Of a DNA stretch of 64,000 nt, positions 33,017 to 44,659 are shown in pieces. This DNA is from Telopea speciosissima (taxonomy: Eukaryota; Streptophyta; Magnoliopsida; Proteales; Proteaceae). Location: NCBI RefSeq assembly GCF_018873765.1, contig NC_057920.1, forward strand, positions 14,087,307-14,151,306. Reading direction: 5' to 3'. Position numbers and translations under genes: made by a program. The notes below the pieces were generated by a model. It did not search any database, had not been told where the DNA came from, and was given only the letters and a program-made list of their open reading frames with translations. Within the stretch, counting starts at the first letter, position 1. Each line of letters begins with the position of its first letter.

Positions 33017-35905
33017 TGTCACACCCTGAATTTCGAACCACCGGAATTTGTGATCGGAGCGTACAAATATGCTCCTGCAATACCGCCAGGATCACAGATG
33101 CAGTATTTAAGCTAACTCATCCACACCGTACAAGACACAAATGATCAGGAGAGAATATAATATAATTAAATCAAAGTAACGGAAGCTAAATGATAATATA
33201 ATAACATAACGGTCAATGTTTATCCTTGTTCAATAATCCACCATAAACATACTCGAAACCATGATGACATCCCATCAGGACTTATCTATTACATAGTATA
33301 TAAATAATACATTCTTCATGATGGGATCAAAATAATGAAGTAGTTAGTGTCAAAAAGTAATATCCAAAGGAGGCCATTGGCCCAATGTCTCAAGAAGCTA
33401 CTCTCCTAAGTAGCAAGTCTCACAGTAGCAGTCTAGTCCGTGCTCCCCTTCTTCAGGGACCCACCAGTCCTCGCCACTGCCGCCCTCAGGGGCCATGGGC
33501 TCCGAGCCGCCTGGCTCCACCATACCAGCATCATCATCTAAAAAGAAGTTTCCACGAGGGGTGAGCTCCACTGAGCCCAATGAGTAAATCGAATCATGCA
33601 AAGGGTTACAATATGCATGGATGATAATGTTATGATGCATAAATCAATGATCAAATGTGCACCTAACTCTAACCTCTAAGTCAGGTATAGTACTACTGCA
33701 ACGCCCTAGGTAGCATCCCTGGCCCTCCATCTCTCTCTTGCGGATGGCCTTCCGACGATGTCAAACCTGAGTTGCGCAGGGAGCTTGCTGATCCCGGTCC
33801 TTGATCGGACTCGCCGGTCCCAGCACCTCAATCGGTACACACTAGTTTACCCAGCAAACCCCCAAAGTTAATCCCACTACCACGGTTCCGGTCCTTAGTC
33901 AAAATCGCCACTCCTAGCGCCTCAATCGGAACACATTGGTGTCCCCGTGGGGGATTATCCAACACGTAAACCCCTGTTGGTGAGGGTCGTAGTACGGGGT
34001 ACGATATCGACCTAACCAATAACATTTAATACCTAAAAAGGGGTACGTACACGTGTAAGCTAGGGGCTGAGTCCATAGTCCCTCCATCGGGCTCGCTATC
34101 ATCACGCTCCCCCCATCTTTACACGCACACATACAAACACAATACAAATATGGTTCCCAAGCCCGACGCACACTACGGTACTTGAATCCCATCACGCTCA
34201 CACATTCCATCATTATTAACCATTCTCACATTTCAATATAATGTCACATTCATTCACATCGTATAATATTATCCATCTCAACACACGCACACACCACATG
34301 CTCTCATGCCAATGTCATATCACAATCGAAGAATTTAAAGTGAAATGCACCCTAGCTTATACATGTAATATGTAAGCATTCAATCAACACATTCCTTACA
34401 ACACATGGTCCATCAACCAACCATGCTCGATGACCATTCATGCATGTAGATAAAGGTAAATCATAACCATGAAGCATAACACATTTCCAAACATAGGTTC
34501 GGGTATCCGATTTCCTCACCTTGAGTTTTGGTTCGATCGAGCAGCGAATGATCTGGCGTGCTAAACATGAGCTGACCCCCGTATTCGGGTGCCCTAGATG
34601 CACAAAAAGACACGCAAGACACTATTGCTAAGGTCCCCAAAAAGGGTAGGAATCAATAGGGGTTTAAAAGTGCAAAATCTGTAAAATGGTAGATGTAATT
34701 TGATAAAAAAAGGTATATGCATTTCTGAACTGTTTCTACCCTTTTTACCTACCCTTTTTCACCGAGAGAAAAAGGTAGGAAGGCAGGGCTTAAAAAGGTA
34801 CGAAGGCACCTGGGTTGCTCCTACCCTTTTAGCCCGACTGTAACTACCTTTTAATAAAAGCAAATTCATTTTGCATATTTGGCTTGGGGCTTTGATCCCA
34901 AAGCTCAAATGGGTATGACCTAGGGGGTCATGTCATACAATGATGGCCAAGAATGTTACCCTAATCTAGGGTTTTAGCTATTACTATCAAGAGGGTTTAT
35001 AAACCCAATCTTGCACAAGAGATGGGTGATAGCTTTGGAAGCAACGAGCCCTACCTCATATATTCTTGAGCTAGAGTTAGCATTGTTGGTCTAGGTCATC
35101 TAATGGGATGGAATGGAGGCATTAAGATCACCTTCCACAACAAGAAGGCATTAGTACCTTCCATTAATGGTTTCTCCAATAGATTGGTGAAGCCATTAAT
35201 GGTAGGACACCATCCAAGCTCCAAGAGTGTAGGGATTAATGGGAGTGAGAGAAATAATGGAGGTTAGGTGGGGGACTTACCAAATGGAGATGGTGAGTGA
35301 GTGAATCCTCCTCCCTTCCTCTCCTTCTTTCTCTTCTTTTCTTCGTTTCCCCCAAATCGATTTAGGTTTAGAATGAGATGAGAATAGTGGTTTTGGTGTT
35401 ATCTATCCCAAAAGGTCCCTAGGGCCTGTTTGGCTGGATGTTGGTCCTTAGGCCTAAATGCTCTAGGGTCTGTTTGGTTGGACACCAAATCTTAGTTTCA
35501 AGTTCAAGTTATTGGGCCTCAACTTTATGAGGCCCACAGGCCCTCTCTATCTATAAATTAAAGGGGTGCTATACACCCAAGCCCAATCATCTATGCTTAA
35601 AATGGAGTATAAGAATAATGACTTACTCCCAGCCGTCGTGAAGTGGTACATCGAATCGGGCCGGGCCCCGTGGGTTCGCCTGCGGAGGGTACGCCAAGAA
35701 CACTCCTTTGTTTACAAACTTCCCCTTGTCCTTGTCGATGAACCTATCCTCGATGACCTCCCCCGTCTCAAAGTTAACGATCTTATAGGACGGTTTGAGT
35801 ACCATTGCCCATAGTTCCCTGGAGTACACCGCCGCCGATTCTACACAAGTTTAACCAGACCGATTAAACCGGGCTTTGAACCAGGGTTTGGGCATGGATT
35901 TATCA
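33017..35905. mobile_element. Solo LTR, 2.9 kb, inserted in LINE ORF2
   Basis: It starts TGTCACACCC and ends GGATTTATCA. The TSD TTTAG is at 33012-33016 and 35906-35910. No gag or pol is present. It shares blocks and overall layout with 27266-29991, including a polypyrimidine stretch near its right third. Family assignment to a Ty3 chromovirus with long LTRs is an inference. Confidence 0.85.
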
Positions 35906-35910
35906 TTTAG

Positions 35911-36305
35911 TGACCTCGATGAAGAATGCCAAAGACTTAAGAGGATTAATATAAAGAGTAGACATATCCGAGAAGGTATCCAAAGCTTCTTTAATTGAAG
36001 AAATAGAGGTGAGTGAAGCTTTGGCAAATATCACGAGGTCATCAGCAAAAGCGAAGTACGCAATCTTAAGGGTCTTGCATTTTGGGATTGGTGGCATTAA
36101 GTTTTGCATCTAAGCTCTTGGATAGGCCTTCCATAGAAATGGAGAATAGCAAGAGAGAGATAGGGTAGTCTTGACAAATCCCCACCTTAGACTCAAAATA
36201 ACTTCTGAGCAGAACCATTAACAAGAACCTAGGATTGTGCAAGAGAGATACAACAATGGATCCAATGAATAAGTTTGGAGAGAAATTCATTTGGAGGAAT
36301 TGATA
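35911..36305 (-). pseudogene. L1 LINE ORF2, reverse transcriptase catalytic fragment (5'-truncated)
   Basis: The minus strand encodes NPRFLLMVLLRSYFESKVGICQ, PISLLLFSISMEGLSKSL and FADDLVIFAKAS. FADD is the catalytic box of the RT, followed by FSDMSTLYINPLKS. One frame change lies between the two halves near 36070-36100. Sequence similarity to LINE ends near 36305, so the copy is 5'-truncated, as is usual for LINEs. Confidence 0.88.
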
Positions 36306-36556
36306 TCAGTAGAGGGCGATACTGATTCTAGGGAGATTTCGTATTAATGGATCGGTACCGACTAAGGGTAAAAAGGTTAAAAAAAAAAAAATCGTATATA
36401 TTGAAAATCAGAGGTAAATCTATCCAATACGGATTGATCTAGATCAGGATCAGATGTATCCGTCAAGACCGACCATTGATATACTGATACACACGCTCGG
36501 TTCATTGTTTGCTTTATTGGCTTCCAAATCCCAATGATTTAATAAAACTACTAAAC

Positions 36557-36867
36557 TAAGGGTGTTAAATAGTCAAGCGGTTAATCCGTTTAACAACACA
36601 GTCTCAATTTTGAAACCATGACCAAACCATTTATTAAACGATATCACGGTTTAGGTAAATAGTTTCTGCTTGATTTTGTCACATTTATGTAAATCTAAGA
36701 GTGCTAAATGGTTTGTTTCAGTTAAACGGACCAGTGAAGTTTAAATCTCTTAAGTAAACGGTCTCAATTTTAAAACCATAACCGAACCTTTTATTAAACG
36801 ATTTCACGGTTTCGGTTTAAATGGTTCGATTTCGATAAATGGTTTTAGTTTGATTTTGACACCCTTA
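36557..36867. mobile_element. hAT-type MITE, 311 bp
   Basis: Ends are TAAGGGTGTTAAAT and TTTTGACACCCTTA. The 8-bp TSD is TACTAAAC (36549-36556) / TACTAAAT (36868-36875), one mismatch. The interior has AACGGTTTCGGTTT-like words as in 2451-3114. The gap before it (36306-36548) holds only a degenerate GATCGGTACC-type dispersed repeat and an A-run. Confidence 0.85.
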
Positions 36868-37113
36868 TACTAAATTGCTTTATCGATATAACATTGGAGT
36901 TTTAGTGACATAACAATTTAACTACCGTGAGGCGTAAGCTATTATCGTCGCTCATTCATCAACCCATTTCACACCTCCAAACTATTGGATTGGTATTTTA
37001 GACTTAGAAGAGTGGAAGATGCAAGGAAATTATTTGAAGAAACTCCTCACAAGAATGTTGTTTCCTGGTCGATCATGATTTACAGATACACAGAGAATGG
37101 GTTTCACCTTGTG

Positions 37114-37764
37114 TTAGAATTTTTTGAATAATTGATGTGGGACTTTTCGATTATGGAGAAAGAATTCTCTTGCCTTATATGTGATAATGGTCTTTTATCA
37201 CATGTTATGATTAGAAAGGATTGTACGGTGCACTTGCAAGCGAGGATGGTGACCGTTCGAGCGTATACGCATACGCGTGCCCGTGCACTTGCGTGAAGCA
37301 CAATGTGGCGCTTTGATCTTTTCGGGATCAACGGTCTATGAACCTGTACGATAGTTAGGTTCCAACCATTGGATCGTGTCTCATCAAGGGGTGCTCAAGA
37401 TCCGACCGTTGGATCGGTGACTAGTCAAAGGGGGGTGCAACCCTTGGAACAACGCTGAGCCCAGTAGTTGTGACCCATCCGAACAACCACTGAGCCCAAT
37501 GGTTGTAGTCCATATGAACAGGCATGTCCAAGCCCATATATAGCCCACGAGTTCAGTCATTATAGTATAACAATTTACATGGTTTCAAGTTGATTACTGG
37601 CTCTGCAAACCAGTGTTCAAGACAGCCTGTTTTATCTTGGGAGGTAGGTTTGCTACAACCCTTTGCAATAATTGGGTGCAAATACTGTCTTAAGCACAAA
37701 ACAACCTCGTTCGACTCAGGCCATCTCTCTGTCTTCTTCCTTTTTTGATTTCAGATTTCTATCA
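37114..37764. mobile_element. Solo LTR, 651 bp, in PPR pseudogene
   Basis: Starts TGTTAGAATT, ends ATTTCTATCA. The TSD CCTTG is at 37109-37113 and 37765-37769. Removal of the element and one TSD restores the PPR reading frame, which confirms the boundaries. No internal coding. Confidence 0.9.
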
Positions 37765-38441
37765 CCTTGAATCCCTCAACATGTTTGCCAAGATGCGGAT
37801 ATCGGGTTGGGTTCCAAATTCTTTCACGATGGTGGGAGTTCTGGTTGGCTTGAAGGTGTAGTGACCCAAAATTTTGGACTTGACCTGAGAACCAATTTGG
37901 GTTGCTAGGCAGATCCATTGAGGGATCGTGGAGAAAAAAAAAACAGAAAGAAGGAAAAAAAAAAAAAAAAAAGGGGGAAAGAGTGGAAGGGGGAGGAATC
38001 GCGTCTGATTTCCTTCCCTATTTCTGATTGGTTTTGGGTTTTTTATACAGAGGAGAATAAGCCTTTTGGAATCATTCCATCTTGGTCTAAAGACTTTAAG
38101 CATAAGAGGAGCCAAAGAAGATTGGAGAAGGAAAAGAGAAGGGCTAAGAAAAATCACGGCTGAGGAGAGGAGTGAGGACGTCGGCTTGGTTAGAGGCAGG
38201 TTCCTTATTCTACGTTCTTTCCTTGTCATGGATTAGTATTTAAGGTTTAAGAGCCCTTCAAAGGTTAGAGTTATATGGAGGAAAATTCTGATTTGGGAAT
38301 CCATGTTCATATACTTGAATGCATGACATGTAAATTAAATTTCTGTTTAGGGAATCCATGATATGCAATTTAAATTCTGTTTTGAAGTTTCATCTATTAA
38401 AAATTCTGCAGTTGCAATTTCAATTCTGTTTTGGAGCTTCT

Positions 38442-38977
38442 TGTTGCGTATGAAAACCTCCGGTAGTTGGTTCGCCCGTGGATGAACCTGCAAAGACCAA
38501 GCAATGAGCGCAGGAGGGCCGGTGTGGCTCCGGCCTAGGACTCTCCGATGCTCAAGTCGGGTCTTCAACGCGGCAACAGAATCTGCGTAGTAAAAAGCAA
38601 GATGTCGAATAGAGCTCCATACCGGGTATTTATAGAGTAAGGAGGAGATGAGAGGCGGGAGAGTCCTAGTATGGTAGGAGTCCTTCTTTCGGAAGGTTCT
38701 CTCGCGTAGAGGCGGAGTGGAGAGTTATTTTCGGGGTCGGACTCTTATTAAGGTAAGAGTCCATGTAGAGTGTGATTCCGTGTTGCGCTGGGATCGTGGC
38801 TCGGTCCTTATCCCGTGATTCTCGGATGTGCCGACGTGGTCGAGATCCCGGTGGGGTGCTATGAGAGCCTCCATGGAGGAGGGCTCGGCCTACGAGGTTG
38901 GCCCATGGGGTCGGCAATGGAGGTCGGCCCGGGAGGAGGTCGATCTCGGCCAAGGTGGGGTGTTTTATGCCTCATCA
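38442..38977 (-). mobile_element. Solo LTR, 536 bp, nested in another solo LTR
   Basis: On the minus strand it starts TGATGAGGCATAAAACACCC and ends CATACGCAACA. The TSD is CTTCT at 38437-38441 and 38978-38982 (plus-strand reading). A TATA-like CTATAAATA on the minus strand lies near 38627-38640. It is richer in G+C than its surroundings and interrupts a tandem repeat array, whose units lie on both sides. Confidence 0.9.
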
Positions 38978-38983
38978 CTTCTG

Positions 38984-39165
38984 TTCATTAAAAATTCTGT
39001 AGTTGTATTCAAATTCTGTTTTGGTTTTATTCATTAAATTCTGTAGTTGTATTCAAATTCTGTTTTGGTTTTATTCATTAAATTTCTACAGTTGTATTTA
39101 AATTATGTTTTGGTTTTATTCATTAAATTCCTGCAGTTGTATTTAAATTCTATTTTTGGTCTATG
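38984..39165 (+). repeat. Tandem repeat, 44-46 bp unit, about four copies
   Basis: Units begin TTCATTAAATTCTGTAGTTG and contain ATTCTGTTTTGGTTTTAT; starts are at about 38984, 39030, 39074 and 39119. Degenerate units at 38350-38436 show the array extended across the nested solo LTR site. Confidence 0.85.
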
Positions 39166-41182
39166 CTCTAGTGTTAAAATTCTGTTTTGGTTTACACGCT
39201 CTTATGTAGCATTAAAATTCTGTTTGGATTTTTATTTCATGTAACAGTTCAGTACACAGATATATTGTTTTAAACCCCGTTTTAGGGTCCATTCATACGT
39301 AACTAGTCAAAAGAACTTTTCAATGTTTTACTCTATTATGTTTTAAGAATACATTTGAGCCGAAAGTGGAGCTGGTTTACTAGTCCTTGGGGGGTGGCTG
39401 CCTAGAAAGATGGATTATGGTCCTACCAGTAGAATCCCTTTTGTTGCTTCTCATTAGAAACCCCGTACGATGGTATGGGAGGTGAAAGGCCTTTGCCTTT
39501 GAATCTGGTTTGTTTTGTAAGTCTTATACCACCTTATGACGGGTAAGGAATGGGAATTGGCCGGCATTAGTATTCGTGCAGTATTAGTAAAGTAGTCTAA
39601 TGGGCTATACTTGTACCACTAGTTATTTTGGTGATTTTTTTGCCCGTCTCTATAAGTATATAAGAAAATTTCTCATTTAACCACCTTTGCTTTGAAATGA
39701 GATGTCATATTTTGTCGTGGGATACTTTCAAAGGCTATTTGTCCCTTTGATGGACAGGCTATACAAAATTTAGTATAGTTGTCATTTCGAATTTGATTTG
39801 GATTTTGAAATGTCATTCATGAGGATTGTATTTTGAAAATTTATGGATGTAAAAATTTACACTTGCATACATTACGTTTTGTTACTCGGTTAGTCCTTGC
39901 ACCACTGATATCATGTCTTCTCAAGCATTTTATTTTCTTATTAAGGTAGCCTACTGAGTTTCCCAAACTCAGGCAAAATGTGATGTTTTGTAGATGAGGA
40001 CTTTGGTCAAGTTTGAGATGAGGACGTAGATATAGTTAGAGAATTTTGGGGAAGAGTGGTTTTGAGTGCGAGTGATTTGGAAGAGCTTGCCCAAGAGAAA
40101 TTTTTGGGTTTATCTTTGGAGTAGTATTTTATGTTCTTTGAGTTGGATAGTCCATGTTGAACTTTAACTCTATTTCAGTTTATTTGGTTTGGAACATTGG
40201 ATATGTTTCTCCCATGGAAGATTCAGATATTTATTTCGGTTTTAAATATTAATGACTATCAAGATGAGATTTTTATTTTAGGTGTTCATTGTGTTGCCTT
40301 GTGGATTAGCAGGCTGATTTTAGTTAACGACTCGAAATCCGACTGTTCGGGTTTTGGGGCGTTACAGAAGGGCCTATAGGACTCAGTTGTTGGAACATAT
40401 CTCCATGGACTAATAGTCAAAACTGGATTGGAGTCCAATCGATCTGAATGTGGGAACTGTAATTTTACACACGTACGCTCTTGACCAGATGGTAGAGAAG
40501 AGCTTGATTTGTTGGACAGTTATGATATCAGGCCATGTGCAGAATGGAAGACCCATGGATGCTGTGAATTTACTAGCTAAAATGAGACTGAAGGAGGATT
40601 TCAATATTGATCCAATGATGTTGGCCTGTTTGCTAATAGCTTGTGGTGAAATTGCTAGTTTAGAGCCTTGCAAGTAGCTCCATGGCCATGTTTTCAATGT
40701 TGGCTTTCCCCAAAATAGGTTAGTTTAGAATAGTCTAGTATCAGCATATGCCAAGTGCGGGTTTGTGGAGCTGGCTTACTAGGTATTTGAAGAAATGGTT
40801 TGTCGAAATATAGTCTCATGGAGTGCAATTATATCTAGATATGGGATCAATGACCACAGAGAAGCTTATATTGCTATCTTTGCAGAGATGCAGAGAAATG
40901 AATTATATCTAACAAATTTGCAATTCAACTATATCATGTATGCATGAGTGTAAGCTGGTATTGTTCTGTCATTGTTCTCTCTCTTACATTGAGCTAGAAT
41001 TTTGGTTCTTCATTCATTGTCTTTGAATTTTAAGAGATGTAATTAGAGGAAAAAACATTTAGAATATGTTGATTTATTTATAAATTAGTTATGATTTAAG
41101 CCATTTTCTTTGATGTATCATTGGCACATGATTTATTTTTTTTTGTTTCATAATTATTTGTATGAGAAAAAGAATTTTGCAT

Positions 41183-41310
41183 GGGAGTGTGGCCTATGCC
41201 AACACTCCCATGAGTGTATCTCTCTCCTCATATGAAAAGACATCTCTGCCCCCTTGTTCTGAGGAGGAGAGAGATACACACATGTGAGTGCTGGTGTAGG
41301 CCACACTCCC
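41183..41310. mobile_element. Fold-back MITE, GGGAGTGTGGCC family
   Basis: Inverted arms of about 44 bp (GGGAGTGTGGCCTATGCCAA ... and its complement) with about five mismatches and a 35-40 bp loop. No TSD was found. Confidence 0.75.
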
Positions 41311-42587
41311 GAATAGAAAACTACATCCTATTTGTATTTACTGAATTCTTCCTCATCTATATACATTTTTCACTTTTTCCATCAAACCAGTTTTAATGTC
41401 TTTATTTGTTTTACAACCGCTCCTACTTCCCCCAAGTGTTTATTGTTGGTTTCTTGATTCAATCTTGTTGAAGTTCTTATGTTGCTCCTACCGCAAGGGG
41501 TAATTTGGGTATCTATTTATTTTTCTCTTCATGGCATTTACTCTTGTTAGTGCTCTCACTCTTAATTACTTCATATTATATTTATTATATACTTTTGACC
41601 GAAACAACCTCTATCTTCGTGAAGCAGGGGTAAAACTGTGTGCATCATATATGACTCTCCCTAGACAGTGGCAGGAGCCTCGTGCACTGGGTACGCCCTT
41701 TTCTTATTTTGTTGGAACGATAGTGTCATATACAACTCAATCTTTTTTATGTGATGAGGTAAATATTGTTGAGATTCCAATTGAGTTGATTTTTTTTTTT
41801 TTTCTACTTCTATGTTTATCACTTCCTACAATTATCTATGATCTCTTTCACTTGAGACTTGTTCAAGTCCAACAGAAAATAAATATGAAGATTGATTGGA
41901 AGGTGTTGCTCTAGTAATCAGAGTTAGGTGGATTAAGTAGTGAGGAGCTTCTGGAGTGTTGTTTTACCAGGCCAGCAATATTAATTATATGAAACTGAAT
42001 GTTTGGTAACAAAGAAACAAAAAATTATTAAATGAGGACGGTTGAAATGAAGATGGTGAAATCAATATTGAATTATGAATATCATACTAGGAAGGTTAGA
42101 ATCAAATATAAAATCTAAAAAACTTGAGACTAGATATATTCTCTTATGTCATTTAGAAATTTTAGAACAGTATAAAAAATTAGCAGTTACTGAACTTTCT
42201 GCATAAAATCAACCTGTTAAAATTGATATCTATTGCCTAGATATTAACTAATGGGTTATGCAAATTGATCATAACTCCCATTAAGATATAAGAGAAGAAA
42301 CTAGTTATATAAACTAATTCACTATTGTTACATGTATTATTAATAAAAAAAAAAATTCTTAATTTGCAGTTGTTGGGCTAAGAACATGGCATCTTTTCAG
42401 GCCCTCAGTTCAGAATTGGTAGGTATACTTGATAAATTCGTTAAATACGAAAATCAAGATACATGTAGGTTTTGGGTTAATTCATCCAAGAGTTCTAGCT
42501 TTTCAAACATTCGGGTGAAGGCATACTTTGGAGTAGACATTATTGAGGACATTCCATTTGATGGAATTATAAGATATTTGCAAATAT
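41311..42587. other. Gene-free stretch with a SINE fragment
   Basis: AT-rich, with no recognisable gene. It contains the SINE 3' fragment at 41599-41704. The small open frame at 42386-42604 is unassigned. Confidence 0.5.
41599..41704 (+). mobile_element. Au-like SINE, 3' part
   Basis: GAAACAACCTCT..., GGGGTAAAACTG and CGTGCACTGGGTACGCCC followed by T-rich DNA match the 3' half of the plant Au SINE as I know it. The tRNA-like 5' half is missing. Confidence 0.65.
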
Positions 42588-43260
42588 TTATTAGGCTTAA
42601 TTAATTATACCCTATTCTATTGGTATGGGTTCATGGGCATAAAACCCGGCGTGGGACTACTTTAAGGTTAATGGGGGTATACTAGCTAGTCTTTTTCATT
42701 ATGGGGGATGGATTGGATTATTGTTTGTATTTATTATAAATACATGGTTAGGGTCCCTGCAATTACTTGATCTCATTCTCTGTTCTTCCCACCAAGGATG
42801 TGAGAGGTGTATGTGAGACAAGGAGACTGAAGAATATCCTGATCAAAGCTTTATTTGCGAAGGATGGCGACACAAAGGAGATTACTCTATTTTGCTCTTT
42901 TTATTCAATCGTGTTCTAGTTCTCTGTATAGAGATGGATTAGGGTTTCACAAAACCCAAAAATTTTCTAACAATTGGTATCAGAGCCATCCATACAGACC
43001 TAGAATTGATTGCTTGAATGTTTAAGAACTTGAATTGATTTTTCAACGACGAAGAACAAATTTTCGATTGGATTTTCGGCGAATGCGTACAGGTTTTGGC
43101 CGCTTCCAAAATTTTCAACCGGTGAAAATTTAATTTGAGGTCACCGTTGTGTTGCTCTCGAAAAGACAAACATTTCGATGAGTGGATCGCCCCGTCGACG
43201 ATCGGACGCACCGCCACACGCTGGCTAAAGTGGGGAGTGAGATCCACTTCACCAACATGG
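42588..43260 (+). mobile_element. Copia-type LTR remnant with primer-binding site
   Basis: The LTR-like stretch ends TTTTCTAACA at 42972. It is followed after two bases by TGGTATCAGAGCC (42975-42987), a perfect initiator-tRNA-Met primer site typical of plant Copia. The LTR start is probably near TATTAGGCTTAA (42588) but is mutated. Only a short internal piece remains, and no second LTR or pol was found. Confidence 0.75.
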
Positions 43261-44004
43261 ATTTAAAAAAAAAAAAGAAAAAGGATTTTTGACGTCATCA
43301 TGACATCGTAGGGCTGACGTCACTTGCTATGGCTTGTGGGTCATGTTTGGCCCGGTTAGAGTGACCCGACCCGGAGTCAAAGATGCCCAGACCCAATCAA
43401 ATGGATCCAGGGCAAAGATTCTTAGACACCTGGTCAAAGAAAATTGGCTTCTTTAATCGTTACTATTTGAGAAAAAACAACTAGTTTTCATCTGGGGCCC
43501 GGTTAAGGATCCTCAAAAGTATAAATCCTTAGTAATTTTACATAAATCTTGTCTCCAAGTTGTAGAATCACCATCGCATTCAACGATTTGAACAACCAAA
43601 TATAATACCAAAAAAATATTTTGTCATTTATGTTCTTAATCTATATCTAGTTTTCCACCCCCATCCTCATCAATCAATTTCTTTTTTTGATGAGACCATC
43701 AATCATTTCTTGTGAAATAACTTGTCTAATAAATTTCCTTAGACCTAAGAATGAAGCTTCTTGTCATTCATACTTAATTTATTAGGATTAGTTCCTTAGG
43801 GCTCTGTGCCTCTTGTTGCAGAGTTGAAGTTACAACAAGTACTTTTTTTTCATCATTCATTGTCTGCTATGGGGTATTAGATGTAGTCTCAAGACAGAAC
43901 ATATTCAGATTTTAGCATCATCAATTGTGAATGCCAAGGCACATATTGAACTATCAAAAGTAGTATACAAATAAATTCCTTGAAACAAAGGAGCATGCTC
44001 ATAA
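43261..44004. other. Gene-free stretch
   Basis: No gene or clear repeat seen. The first part may still be internal sequence of the Copia remnant. Confidence 0.5.
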
Positions 44005-44147
44005 GAGGGCGAGCCTTGGCGCAATAATATGATTGCTTTATTGCGACCTAGAGATCATGGGTTCGAGTTGGGAAACAGTCTCTCTGCAAAGCGGGGGTAA
44101 GGCTGCGTACATTATGAGCCCCTCCCCAGATCCGCAATGGCGGGGTC
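44005..44147 (+). mobile_element. Au-like SINE, tRNA-derived, 3'-truncated
   Basis: AGGGCGAGCCTTGGCGCAA opens the element. The pol III A box lies at about 44017-44028 (TGGCGCAATAAT) and the B box at 44060-44070 (GGTTCGAGTTG), then GGGGTAAGGCTGCGTACAT. The usual GGGAGCC...GGGTACG tail is lost after GGCGGGGTC. Confidence 0.78.
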
Positions 44148-44478
44148 TATTCAAGGTTTAAGGTATTAGTTTTGGCCGATGCAATATCAATACCGATATA
44201 TCATACTGAGGGAAAAGTGGTCTAAAAGCGATTTTTTCTTTTAAATAAAGGCAAAACCATCCAATATGGCCCATATTGGCTGATCCATATCGATATTAGT
44301 ATTGGCCAGGATCGATACTGATCCTAATACCGTGATTTAATCTTTATTTCTATTTGATAAAAAATATATCTGATTTGTTAGACATTTAAACAAAAAATTA
44401 ATAAAATATGGTAAAAAGAATATTTCCTTGTTGCGTGGATTCTGCGCCCAAACACAGGAGCCCACAAAATTACCACCC
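44148..44478. repeat. Degenerate dispersed repeat (GATCGGTATCGATAC type)
   Basis: Contains repeated CCAATAT / GATCGATACTGATCC words, also met near 36310-36500. No coding. Confidence 0.4.
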
Positions 44479-44562
44479 TCCACACATGTTGATGCCCCTA
44501 CGTGTGCTCTCATTGGACTCATGTTAGTGCACGGGTCATCCGACTAGGCAGCGATCTTTCCA
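44479..44562. mobile_element. Half of a fold-back MITE, CCCATGTTGATG family
   Basis: CACATGTTGATGCCCCTACGTGTGCTCTCATTGG matches the left arm of 17939-18132. The right arm is absent. Confidence 0.55.
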
Positions 44563-44659
44563 GAGTATTCCAACGATTAAATATTCCTCAATGTTGAACT
44601 TTGCTTGACAGTGAGGCCAGGGTTGAATTAGTGTATTTAAAATCTTCCTTTTAATTGCC

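Larger units (their letters stand above)
37857..40366. mobile_element. Solo LTR, about 2.5 kb, in PPR pseudogene
   Basis: Ends are TGTAGTGACCC and GGGGCGTTACA. The TSD GAAGG is at 37852-37856 and 40367-40371. It carries a nested solo LTR (38442-38977), so its own length is about 1.97 kb. The reverse complement begins TGTAACGCCCC, suggesting opposite orientation to the LTRs at 27266 and 33017. No gag or pol. Confidence 0.88.
37000..40930 (+). pseudogene. PPR protein pseudogene, split by LTR insertions
   Basis: Fragments 37000-37113, 37770-37856 and 40372-40930 join in one frame across two insertion sites. They give successive PPR motifs: RVEDARKLFEETPHKNVVSWSIMI, NMFAKMRISGWVPNSFT, then LHGLIVKTGLESN, KSLICWTVMISGHVQNG, DAVNLLAKMR, NSLVSAYAKCGFVELAY and NIVSWSAIISRYG. 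This alternation resembles PLS-class PPR proteins, which act in organelle RNA editing and processing. The 5' part is missing and no E/DYW domain was seen. Several in-frame stops (for example near 40376 and 40675) and a frameshift near 40447 show it was dead, or died, independently of the insertions. Confidence 0.85.

Noticed and set aside
37114..37764. Reading of this segment as a PPR intron
   Set aside because: The perfect 5-bp TSD and TG...CA ends show it is an LTR, and PPR genes usually lack introns.
41531..41914. 127-codon plus-strand frame with hydrophobic ends
   Set aside because: A SINE fragment runs through its middle and T-rich DNA makes the apparent membrane segments.
42386..42604. 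72-codon plus-strand frame (MASFQALSSELVGILDKF...)
   Set aside because: Protein-like but short, with no recognised family and no splice context that I trust; its end overlaps the Copia LTR remnant.
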